DNA of 26,773 bases, from NCBI GenBank assembly GCA_937983305.1, contig CALKAJ010000078.1, positions 1 to 26,773 on the forward strand, in the 5' to 3' direction. The translations under genes and the position numbers were made by a program. The DNA comes from an uncultured Ignavibacteriota bacterium. Its GTDB lineage: Bacteria; Bacteroidota; Ignavibacteria; Tepidaquicellales; Tepidaquicellaceae. Positions 20,147-26,773 of this stretch are shown one piece after another (within the stretch, counting starts at the first letter, position 1; each line of letters opens with the position of its first letter). The notes beneath the pieces are model-generated. The model was not told the origin of the DNA. It did no database searches and saw only the letters and a list, made by a program, of their open reading frames with translations.

Positions 20147-21643
20147 ATGAAAAAAATAGAATATTATATAATAGTCTTAATACTTTTTATTTTTGCAAGT
20201 TACAGTGCTTATGCGAATAACATCAGTGTAAGTAACTTTAGTCTTACAGGGCAAAACGCGCAGAGTCACTATGCAATGCTCAAGTTTGACATAAGCTGGG
20301 AAAATTCCTGGCGGACATCATCTGCTCCGAATAATTGGGATGCTGCCTGGGTGTTTATAAAATACCGCGTGAACGGGACAGGCGAATGGCAGCACGCTTG
20401 GCTGAACAATACTGGACACATTAATCCTGCGGGAAGCACGATTGCAACGGGTTTGCTAAAACCGGATTCAACATTTAACCAAACTACTAATCCCGGATTG
20501 GGTGTATTCATTTACAGAGATGCTGACGGAACAGGAACATTTTCTAAAACAGGTATACAGCTTCGCTGGAATTACGGAGCAAATGGAGTACCTGATAATG
20601 CAAATATAGACATACGGGTATTTGCAATCGAACAGGTGTATGTTCCGCAGGGCAGTTTTTATATCGGAAGCGGCGGAAATGAGAGTGCTGCTTTCTACAA
20701 GTATCCTGATTATACTTCTTACCATATCACAAGCGAAAGTCCAATTCCCGTTGGAGCACAAACCGACTGGCTGTATTACCCGCTCACGGCTTACGGCGGC
20801 GATAGGCAAGGACCTATACCTGCTGAATATCCAAAAGGATATAATGCTTTTTATTGTATGAAATACGAAATTACACAGCAGGAGTATGTTGACTTTCTGA
20901 ATTCAATAACTCAGTCACAGGCAAATACCCGTAAATACAATAAGCCCGCTACAAATTACCGCTACGAAATCACAGGTAATACTGTGGGTAATTATGTCAC
21001 AACAAATCCTTATTTAGCCTGCAATTATTTAAACTGGTCTGATATTGCGGCATATCTTGATTGGAGCGGTTTAAGGGCTATGACGGAATTGGAATTTGAA
21101 AAAGCGGCACGCGGACCTTTAGCGTCGGTTTATAACGAATTTGTATGGGGTAATTCTCAGGTTGCAAGCAGTATGTATTCAATAAGCAATCCCGGAGCAA
21201 ATAATGAAAACATTTCAATTAACTACAGCACTACAGACGGCAATGCAGTTTATATCAATACTTTTGGCTCAGAAAACGGACCGTTCCGCGTTGGAATTTT
21301 TGCAGGTAATATTTTAAATACAGGAAGAGTTTCTGCAGGAGCTTCTTATTATGGTATTATGGAAATGACAGCTAATGTTTATGAGCGGACTGTATCAGCC
21401 GGAAATCCGACAGGCAGAGCTTATACAGGTCTGCATGGCAATGGAGCGATTGATGTCAATGGTAATGCAGATGTATTGCTTTGGCCCGGGACTAATGCTT
21501 TGGGTTCAGGTTTCCGGGGCGGTGCATGGGGGTCATCGGTTTTTTATATCGGAACATCAGTCCGATATGATGCGGCACTAACCGTTGTTAATCGTTATAA
21601 CGATTATGGAGGTCGTGGTGTTCGTTCTGCACCTTTACCCTGA
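20147..21643 (+). CDS. Secreted formylglycine-generating-enzyme (SUMF1/FGE-sulfatase) domain protein
   Basis: A 498-residue exported protein. The signal peptide ends near 23 (AYA before NN). Residues ~25-160 form an N-terminal beta-rich domain (SVSNFSLTGQNAQSHYAMLKFDISW) of the type found on Bacteroidetes-group FGE-like proteins. The FGE/SUMF1 domain runs ~163-498: VPQGSFYIGSGG, YYCMKYEITQQEYVDFLN-like segment (actual AFYCMKYEITQQEYVDFLN), YLDWSGLRAMTELEFEKAARG, GIMEMTANVYERTV and FRGGAW...GGRGVRSAP. The Cys pair of true formylglycine-generating enzymes is not evident, so catalysis is doubtful. A C-type-lectin-like binding role is more likely. It lacks a T9SS tail. The 3' end could be a DGR target (see findings). 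Last gene of the 16026-21643 run; a 121-bp gap follows. Confidence 0.83.
   Translation: MKKIEYYIIVLILFIFASYSAYANNISVSNFSLTGQNAQSHYAMLKFDISWENSWRTSSAPNNWDAAWVFIKYRVNGTGEWQHAWLNNTGHINPAGSTIATGLLKPDSTFNQTTNPGLGVFIYRDADGTGTFSKTGIQLRWNYGANGVPDNANIDIRVFAIEQVYVPQGSFYIGSGGNESAAFYKYPDYTSYHITSESPIPVGAQTDWLYYPLTAYGGDRQGPIPAEYPKGYNAFYCMKYEITQQEYVDFLNSITQSQANTRKYNKPATNYRYEITGNTVGNYVTTNPYLACNYLNWSDIAAYLDWSGLRAMTELEFEKAARGPLASVYNEFVWGNSQVASSMYSISNPGANNENISINYSTTDGNAVYINTFGSENGPFRVGIFAGNILNTGRVSAGASYYGIMEMTANVYERTVSAGNPTGRAYTGLHGNGAIDVNGNADVLLWPGTNALGSGFRGGAWGSSVFYIGTSVRYDAALTVVNRYNDYGGRGVRSAPLP
21510..21636 (+). other. Possible variable region at the FGE C-terminus
   Basis: The segment between FRGGAW and GGRGVRSAP occupies the place where FGE/C-type-lectin DGR targets vary. 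Several codons fit AAY-derived changes (GTT TTT TAT ATC, TAT GAT, AAT CGT TAT AAC GAT TAT), but GGG, TCA, TCG and CTA do not. Weaker than the FISUMP case. Confidence 0.2.
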
Positions 21644-21746
21644 TATTTTAAAACATCGTATCCAATTTCCTATATAAATATTTAGTAAATTTTTCAGGAA
21701 CAAATATTTTATAAATTCGTTATATTACACTGAATAATAAAAAATT

Positions 21747-21752
21747 AAGGAG
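21747..21752 (+). promoter_or_regulatory. Unusually clear Shine-Dalgarno site
   Basis: AAGGAG lies about a dozen bases before the ATG at 21765. Most other genes here lack such a site, as is common in this group, so it supports this start and suggests strong translation of the BI-1 gene. Confidence 0.5.
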
Positions 21753-21764
21753 AAAATAAATTAT

Positions 21765-22508
21765 ATGAGTTACAATCCATATTCAAATCAGAATCCGTAT
21801 CAAAAGCAGGGCGGTTTTGACAGACCAGTTGCGGGTTCTTTTTCAACCGATGTTTCAAGAAAGTATTTACTTAATGTGTATAACTGGATGGCATTTGGTT
21901 TGGCATTGACTGCTTTGGTTGCAATGTTTGTTTCAAGAAGCGATGCAGTCCTTGAAGCTTTTATTTTAAACAGACCGGTTTTCTATGGATTATTAATTGC
22001 TCAGTTCGTAGTGGTACTTGGCTTAACTTTTGCAATTAATAAAATCCCAACAATTATTGCAATCGGTGCATTTTTCTTTTATGCGGCTTTGACAGGTATA
22101 ACAATGTCAATTCTTTTTTTGATTTACACAAGCGCCTCAATTGCAACTACGTTTTTTGTCTGTGCCGGAATGTTTGCATCAGTCAGCGCCTACGGATATC
22201 TTACAAAAAGAGATTTAAGCGGAATGGGAACATTTCTTTATATGGGACTAATCGGATTAATAATTGCATCCGTTGTAAATATTTTTCTTGGAAGTTCAAT
22301 GATATACTGGATTACGACTTATGCAGGTGTTCTGATTTTTACGGGCCTTACTGCTTATGATACTCAAAAGATAAAGAGATTAAGTTCGGAAGTAGATTTC
22401 AACACAGATATCGGAAAAAAATCCGCTGTGATTTCAGCATTAATGCTTTATCTGGATTTCATAAATATGTTTATTTACCTGTTAAGGATTTTTGGATCGA
22501 GAAAGTAA
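21765..22508 (+). CDS. Bax inhibitor-1/YccA family membrane protein
   Basis: A 247-residue inner-membrane protein. A polar N-terminus of ~35 residues (SNQNPYQKQGGFDRP) precedes seven hydrophobic helices. Family markers are STDVSRKYLLNVYNWMAFGLALTALVA at the first helix, FVCAGMFASVSAYGYLTKRDLSGMGTFLYMGLIGLIIASVVN in the middle, and the terminal TGLTAYDTQKIKRL...SALMLYLDFINMFIYLLRIFG. In this family (TMBIM/BI-1, for example YetJ, YccA and YbhL), YetJ is a pH-sensitive calcium leak channel; the role here is unproven. It is a single-gene unit with its own Shine-Dalgarno site and a terminator at 22551. Confidence 0.95.
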   Translation: MSYNPYSNQNPYQKQGGFDRPVAGSFSTDVSRKYLLNVYNWMAFGLALTALVAMFVSRSDAVLEAFILNRPVFYGLLIAQFVVVLGLTFAINKIPTIIAIGAFFFYAALTGITMSILFLIYTSASIATTFFVCAGMFASVSAYGYLTKRDLSGMGTFLYMGLIGLIIASVVNIFLGSSMIYWITTYAGVLIFTGLTAYDTQKIKRLSSEVDFNTDIGKKSAVISALMLYLDFINMFIYLLRIFGSRK

Positions 22509-22550
22509 TTTCGCAATTGTAATGATTAGGTTAAATGAGTTCGAAATATT

Positions 22551-22580
22551 CGGAGAAGGCGATTAAGCTTTCTCCGTTTT
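22551..22580 (+). terminator. Rho-independent terminator
   Basis: CGGAGAAGGC (22551-22560) pairs with GCTTTCTCCG (22567-22576) with one G-U pair and a 6-nt loop, followed by TTTT and AATTTT. It ends the BI-1 transcript. Confidence 0.8.
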
Positions 22581-22702
22581 AATTTTCATGAAATATTAGT
22601 TTTTTTGACAATTTGCTTACTTATTTAATCAACAGATAGCGACTAAAATTTAATGTTTACATTTAATTAGTTTTTACACAAATTGTATAAAAATCAATTG
22701 TT

Positions 22703-23710
22703 ATGAAGAATTTAATCAGATATTTTTCATTGGCGCTTATCTCATTATTGCTTGGCTGTTCAGGCGATAAGGTTGACGAAGCGAAAATTAACAAGGAGCT
22801 TAACGAGCTTAAACTGCTCTCCGAAAAAATAAATAACGATTTTTCAGTGATAGGTAAGAAGGCAAAAGAGATTGCATTATTTACCGAAACCCTTTATGAG
22901 AATTCAAAGACGTATATACCAAAAGATAAAAACATTTATGAAATAAGCCCTGAGGGTGTTATGTACAAGTCAAAGGATGACGGGAATGCAGCTGTATTTG
23001 TTTCCGGTGTTGTTCCTGTGAATGAAACAATAAAACAGATTGTATATTTTACTGAGCCGTTAGATTCAGTACTCAAAGCAATTGTACATTCCAATAGTTC
23101 CGTTGTACAATCATATTATAATGATAAATTCAGTTATAACAGGATTTATCCTTTTATGGATGTGTTAAAGCAATATGAGCCAAAGATGAATATTCCGGAA
23201 TATAATTTTTATTATCTCGCCGATAGGAATCATAATCCCGAAAAAAAAGATGTTTGGGTTGGAGAGCCGTATGTTGACCCTGCAGGCAGAGGTTGGATGG
23301 TATCCGCAATCGCACCTGTATATTTTAAAGACTCACTTCAGGGAGTTATCGGGCTTGATGTAACCGTAAGAACGATGACGGATAAATATTTCTCCGAATT
23401 AAACAAAGAAACATTTATTACCGACAATAAAGGAACTATAGTAGCGGCTGATGAATTCATTATAAAATTACTTCAGCTTCCGGAACTAAAAGACCATAAG
23501 TATTTTGAAACAATTAAGGCTGATACATACAGGCAGGAAGATTTTAATTTGTTAACACATAAGAATAAAAATATAAGAACCGCTTTTGAAGATATTATTA
23601 ACAATAAAAAATCGTTTGATTATCTTGAATTCGATTCAAAGAAATATGCAGTATATTCAACAAAGCTGAATCAGCTTAACTGGTTTTTGATAAAAATTGA
23701 AAAACTATAA
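22703..23710 (+). CDS. Cache (PDC) sensor-domain lipoprotein
   Basis: A 335-residue lipoprotein with lipobox SLLLGC (Cys19), then a short coiled segment (~25-60, EAKINKELNELKLLSEKINND). A Cache/PDC ligand-binding domain occupies ~60-235: SNSSVVQSYYNDKFSYNRIYPF, FYYLADRNHNPEKKDVWVGEPYVDPAGRGWMVSAIAPVYF and GVIGLDVTV. A second, smaller region to ~330 (TFITDNKGTIVAADEF and YLEFDSKKYAVYSTKLNQLNWFLIKIEKL) looks like the membrane-distal/proximal pair of a dCache. It has no transmembrane or signalling output. The hybrid kinase gene starts 9 nt later, so it is probably a lipid-anchored periplasmic sensor acting on that kinase. Confidence 0.87.
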   Translation: MKNLIRYFSLALISLLLGCSGDKVDEAKINKELNELKLLSEKINNDFSVIGKKAKEIALFTETLYENSKTYIPKDKNIYEISPEGVMYKSKDDGNAAVFVSGVVPVNETIKQIVYFTEPLDSVLKAIVHSNSSVVQSYYNDKFSYNRIYPFMDVLKQYEPKMNIPEYNFYYLADRNHNPEKKDVWVGEPYVDPAGRGWMVSAIAPVYFKDSLQGVIGLDVTVRTMTDKYFSELNKETFITDNKGTIVAADEFIIKLLQLPELKDHKYFETIKADTYRQEDFNLLTHKNKNIRTAFEDIINNKKSFDYLEFDSKKYAVYSTKLNQLNWFLIKIEKL

Positions 23711-23719
23711 TACCATCAG

Positions 23720-26542
23720 ATGAAAAAGGTTGTTACTTTACTTTCCATTGTTGTTTTTATTATTGTAATGCTGAATCTATATTTTTACCTGAATTCGTAT
23801 AACAGGCAGTTGAATGCCATTGAGGCTAATGCTGAGCACGATTCTAAAACATTAGGAAACAGTATTGAAAACACGGTAAGAGATCTTGAGCAGGAAATAA
23901 AGTATTCGTTTTCATTGACTGATATAGACAGGATGTTTTCCAATTCTTCCGAGAAAAGTCTGACCGAGAAAAAAATCAGATATTTTTTATTTAAATATAA
24001 TGAGCTTGTATTTGAAATTAAATTTATAAACAGTACAGGTAAATCCTATTCACAAAGGAAAGATTTAAAAAATTATTTTTACAGCAGATATGATACTGTA
24101 AGGACGGAGCCTTTATCTCCGAAATTTATTGAAAGATTTGATTCAGAACTGAAAAAATATGTAATCGTAGAGCCATTCACGGCGAACGGGGAAGTCAGGG
24201 GAAATGTAATATTTACACTTGATTTCAGCAAGTTTTTAAAGAATATTTTTGAAGGATATTATACGACAGATATATTTTATCAATCAGTAATTAATTCAAA
24301 GGGTGACATAGTATTCTCGAATATTGAAGAAGGCAAGATGCTTTCGGGAATTGAGTATGTTAGAAATGAAATATCGCAAGGTTTTCAGGGAAATTTATAT
24401 CACGAATTAATTAACGCGGATTCTAAAACAAAGGTATTTACTTCTTATTATCCAATTAAAGTTCTTGATGAAAACCTCGCAGTCCTTAACACAGTCCAAT
24501 ACAAAAATATTATATTTTCGAGCAATGCAGATTTAATTCTTGTCGGGTCAGTTACATTTATCATACTACTTGTGATGTTAATAATATTTATATTTCTTTT
24601 CAATCAAAACAAAAAAGAACAGGCAGTTTTAAGGGATATAAATACAGAGCTTGAAAATAAAGAGCAGCAGATAAGATTATCAAATAAAATGCTGATTTCC
24701 ATCTTAGATGGAACAGATGCATTGATTTGTGTAACAGATATAAATACGGATGAAATACTATTTCTGAATAAATACGCTAAGGAGTTTTTCAATCTGAAAA
24801 ATATATTGGGCAGAAAATATACCGAAGTATTTCCGGTAAAACCCGGAAATACCCTCGAATGTTATTCGAAAACAAAAATCATTGAAGAAGATGGAAGTCC
24901 AAAGGGAGTTTACTCATGGGAATTTATGAGTTTAATGCATAACAGATGGTTTGCTGCAAGTGAACAAGCAATGCAATGGTTTGACGGAAGAACCGTAAGA
25001 ATTGAACTCGCATTTGATATAACAAACAGAAAGCAGGCGGAAATCGAGATGCAGATAGCAAGGGAAGAAGCTGAGCTGGCAAGTAAATCGAAGAGTGAAT
25101 TTCTTGCGAATATGAGTCACGAAATCAGAACCCCATTGAATGCAGTTTTAGGATTTGCTGAATTGCTGAAAGAGAATTTATTCGGGAACGAAAAGTATGA
25201 AAACTATATATCAGGAATATTGACAAGTGGGAAAAATCTTTTAAGTCTGATTAATGATATTCTGGACCTGTCAAAAATTGAGGCAGGTAAAATGGAATTA
25301 GTATTTGAGCCCGTAAATCCTTATGTGGTTATTGCAGATATAAAGCAGATATTTTATATAAAGACAAAAGATAAAAATCTTGAATTCAGTATTTTTGTTG
25401 ACCCAAAGCTTCCCAAATCAATTTTGATGGATGAAACAAGGCTAAGGCAGGTTCTTTTTAACCTTGTTGGGAATGCTGTTAAGTTTACATCAAAAGGCAG
25501 AATAAAAGTATCAGCCTATTCAATTTCCAGAGATTCACTTGGAAGTTCTGTAGATATTATATTTGAAGTTGAAGATACCGGAATAGGGATAACCAAAAAT
25601 CAGACTGATTTGATATTTGAAGAGTTCAGGCAGCAGGAAGGACAAAACACGAGAAAATACGGTGGAACGGGACTTGGACTTGCTATTACAAAGAGACTTG
25701 TTGAAATGATGAACGGAACAATTAAGGTAAAGAGTGAACTTGGTAAAGGTTCCACATTCAGTATAATATTCAGAGATATAGCAGTATCGTCGGTAGAGTA
25801 TGTTGAAAGTGAATTATTAAAAGATGAAGAGATGAAGAAAATTAAATTTGAGGAGATAACAGTATTAATGGTGGAAGATATTGAATCAAACAGAATATTA
25901 CTCAAGGAGCATTTAAACTATTACAAATTTAATATTATTGAGGCAGAAAATGGAGAAGAGGGAGTTTTAAAAGCCCGGAATTCTAAGCCTGATTTGATTC
26001 TTATGGATATACAGATGCCTGTGCTTGACGGGTTTCAAGCCTCAAAATTAATCAAGGAATCTCCGGGATTGGAGCATACTCCGATAATAGCAATTACAGC
26101 ATTTGGGTTCAAAGAAGATGAAAAGAAATACGGTAAAAATTTTGACGGATATCTAAGAAAGCCATTGAGCAAAACGAATCTGACAATTGAGTTGATGAAG
26201 CACATAAAATATGAGAAAGCAGAGATACTTGATGTAGAGAAAGAGAAGGAGCATAAGGCAATATCTTTTAACAAGGCATTTGAAATACCGGTAGAAATGA
26301 AAAGTGTACTTAAAGAAAAATTTCTGCCAAAATTGAAGTTGCTGCTTGAGGGATTATTGATAGAAGATGTTATGGAATTTTCCGACGAACTTATTGAATT
26401 TGCGAAAAAAAATGAATGTGAAGAACTCGTTTTATATGGAAAGAGTCTCAGAGCTGCGGCAGATGAGATGAGGATAACACAGATGAATTCCCTTTTAAAT
26501 TCATTTGAGAAAATCGTTGATACGTCAATTGTCAAAGGTTAA
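23720..26542 (+). CDS. Membrane hybrid histidine kinase (PAS-HisKA-HATPase-REC with degenerate HPt-like tail)
   Basis: A 940-residue inner-membrane kinase. The first transmembrane helix is ~5-25, then a periplasmic sensor region ~26-268 of probable Cache type (no motif certain) and a second helix ~270-296. The cytoplasmic part has a coiled coil (~300-320), PAS (~325-445), HisKA with His467 in NMSHEIRTPLNAVLGFAELL, and HATPase with NLVGNAVKFTSKG, DTGIGITKNQ and GTGLGLAITKRL. The receiver spans ~715-835, with acidic pair VED and Asp763 in LILMDIQMPVLDG. A C-terminal helical tail (~850-940) resembles an HPt bundle, but the expected His position reads Lys908 in KSLRAAADEM, so it cannot accept phosphate there. 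It is 9 nt from the Cache lipoprotein and presumably works with it. Confidence 0.92.
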   Translation: MKKVVTLLSIVVFIIVMLNLYFYLNSYNRQLNAIEANAEHDSKTLGNSIENTVRDLEQEIKYSFSLTDIDRMFSNSSEKSLTEKKIRYFLFKYNELVFEIKFINSTGKSYSQRKDLKNYFYSRYDTVRTEPLSPKFIERFDSELKKYVIVEPFTANGEVRGNVIFTLDFSKFLKNIFEGYYTTDIFYQSVINSKGDIVFSNIEEGKMLSGIEYVRNEISQGFQGNLYHELINADSKTKVFTSYYPIKVLDENLAVLNTVQYKNIIFSSNADLILVGSVTFIILLVMLIIFIFLFNQNKKEQAVLRDINTELENKEQQIRLSNKMLISILDGTDALICVTDINTDEILFLNKYAKEFFNLKNILGRKYTEVFPVKPGNTLECYSKTKIIEEDGSPKGVYSWEFMSLMHNRWFAASEQAMQWFDGRTVRIELAFDITNRKQAEIEMQIAREEAELASKSKSEFLANMSHEIRTPLNAVLGFAELLKENLFGNEKYENYISGILTSGKNLLSLINDILDLSKIEAGKMELVFEPVNPYVVIADIKQIFYIKTKDKNLEFSIFVDPKLPKSILMDETRLRQVLFNLVGNAVKFTSKGRIKVSAYSISRDSLGSSVDIIFEVEDTGIGITKNQTDLIFEEFRQQEGQNTRKYGGTGLGLAITKRLVEMMNGTIKVKSELGKGSTFSIIFRDIAVSSVEYVESELLKDEEMKKIKFEEITVLMVEDIESNRILLKEHLNYYKFNIIEAENGEEGVLKARNSKPDLILMDIQMPVLDGFQASKLIKESPGLEHTPIIAITAFGFKEDEKKYGKNFDGYLRKPLSKTNLTIELMKHIKYEKAEILDVEKEKEHKAISFNKAFEIPVEMKSVLKEKFLPKLKLLLEGLLIEDVMEFSDELIEFAKKNECEELVLYGKSLRAAADEMRITQMNSLLNSFEKIVDTSIVKG

Positions 26543-26549
26543 TATTCCG

Positions 26550-26773
26550 TTACAGCGGGATAAATATTTTAAAAGTAGTTCCAACATTCAATTTTGAATC
26601 AACTTCTATAAAACCTTTATGCTCCCTGATTACTCTATCGGTAAAAGCCAGTCCGAGCCCTGTTCCTTTACCATACTCTTTAGTTGAGAAAAATGGTATA
26701 AAAATATTATTAATATCTTCCGGTTTGATTCCTGTACCTGTATCTGATATTTCAATTTTAATAAAATTTGTAT
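26550..26773 (-). CDS. C-terminal end of a histidine kinase (partial, runs off the window)
   Basis: On the minus strand the last 73 codons before the TAA at 26550-26552 encode the ATPase core of a sensor kinase. They contain IEISDTGTGIKPEDINNIFIPFFSTK (G1 and F boxes), GKGTGLGLAFTDRVIREHKG (G2) and GTTFKIFIPL at the end. The FFSTK and GTGLGL arrangement is typical of NtrB/AtoS-like or PAS-containing kinases. The start, sensor domain and phosphoacceptor His lie beyond the right edge. It converges with the hybrid kinase gene with only 7 bp between the stop codons and no hairpin seen. Confidence 0.9.
   Translation of the reverse strand, partial: TNFIKIEISDTGTGIKPEDINNIFIPFFSTKEYGKGTGLGLAFTDRVIREHKGFIEVDSKLNVGTTFKIFIPL

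Noticed and set aside
20622..20861. Alternative plus-strand frame inside the FGE gene
   Set aside because: It lies fully within a gene with strong domain support in another frame.
1..26773. tRNA, rRNA, integrase, transposase or reverse transcriptase genes
   Set aside because: I looked for these by eye, in particular near the guaB remnant and the FISUMP gene, and saw none. A covariance or HMM scan would be needed to exclude degenerate ones.

Overview
The window reads as an AT-rich, metagenome-assembled fragment from the Ignavibacteria/Chlorobi/Bacteroidetes side of the FCB group. The main evidence is five genes ending in a type IX secretion (T9SS) type A sorting domain of the kind xxEQNYPNPFNPxTxIxF...VFDILGKEVATLVNE...SGIYFYRL. 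Lipoproteins with SPII boxes, multidomain hybrid kinases, a LytTR regulator, a FISUMP protein, and mostly weak Shine-Dalgarno sites fit the same group. The first 44 bases are not biological: they contain the Illumina TruSeq index-read adapter, so the left contig edge is an assembly/trimming artefact inside a repeat-rich gene.

Layout: (1) 1-2585: two tandem secreted Asp-box (BNR/sortilin-like) beta-propeller proteins with T9SS signals, the first truncated by the adapter, followed by a terminator made from a dispersed palindrome. (2) 2691-4254: an MqsR-like toxin / Panacea-domain antitoxin pair, with the 3' end of guaB (IMP dehydrogenase) stranded directly behind it. (3) 4638-9529: a compact signalling operon of a soluble PAS/GAF kinase, a REC-kinase fusion and a LytTR response regulator. 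(4) 9530-10229: a gene-poor stretch with two tiny membrane ORFs and a possible structured RNA ending in a strong terminator. (5) 10230-13392: a delta-60-repeat lipoprotein, a DUF5684-like membrane protein and a FISUMP lipoprotein. (6) 13516-15597: a second full-length Asp-box T9SS protein. (7) 15598-16025: a non-coding mosaic of palindromes and 9-bp tandem repeats. (8) 16026-21643: an operon-like run of PQQ/PKD T9SS protein, family 5 solute-binding lipoprotein, minimal T9SS protein and FGE-domain protein. (9) 21765-26773: a BI-1 family membrane protein, a Cache-domain lipoprotein paired with a membrane hybrid kinase, and the end of another kinase on the minus strand.

The dominant themes are cell-surface or secreted beta-propellers and signal transduction. 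The most unusual structure is how small repeats have entered coding sequence. One loop of the T9SS sorting domain carries an in-frame palindromic element in one gene and a short AAGTTT-type simple repeat in four others. A family of 26-nt perfect hairpins with compensatory changes lies between genes. The C-terminal end of the FISUMP protein has the codon pattern expected of a diversity-generating retroelement target. No reverse transcriptase or template repeat is in the window, so this last point is inference.
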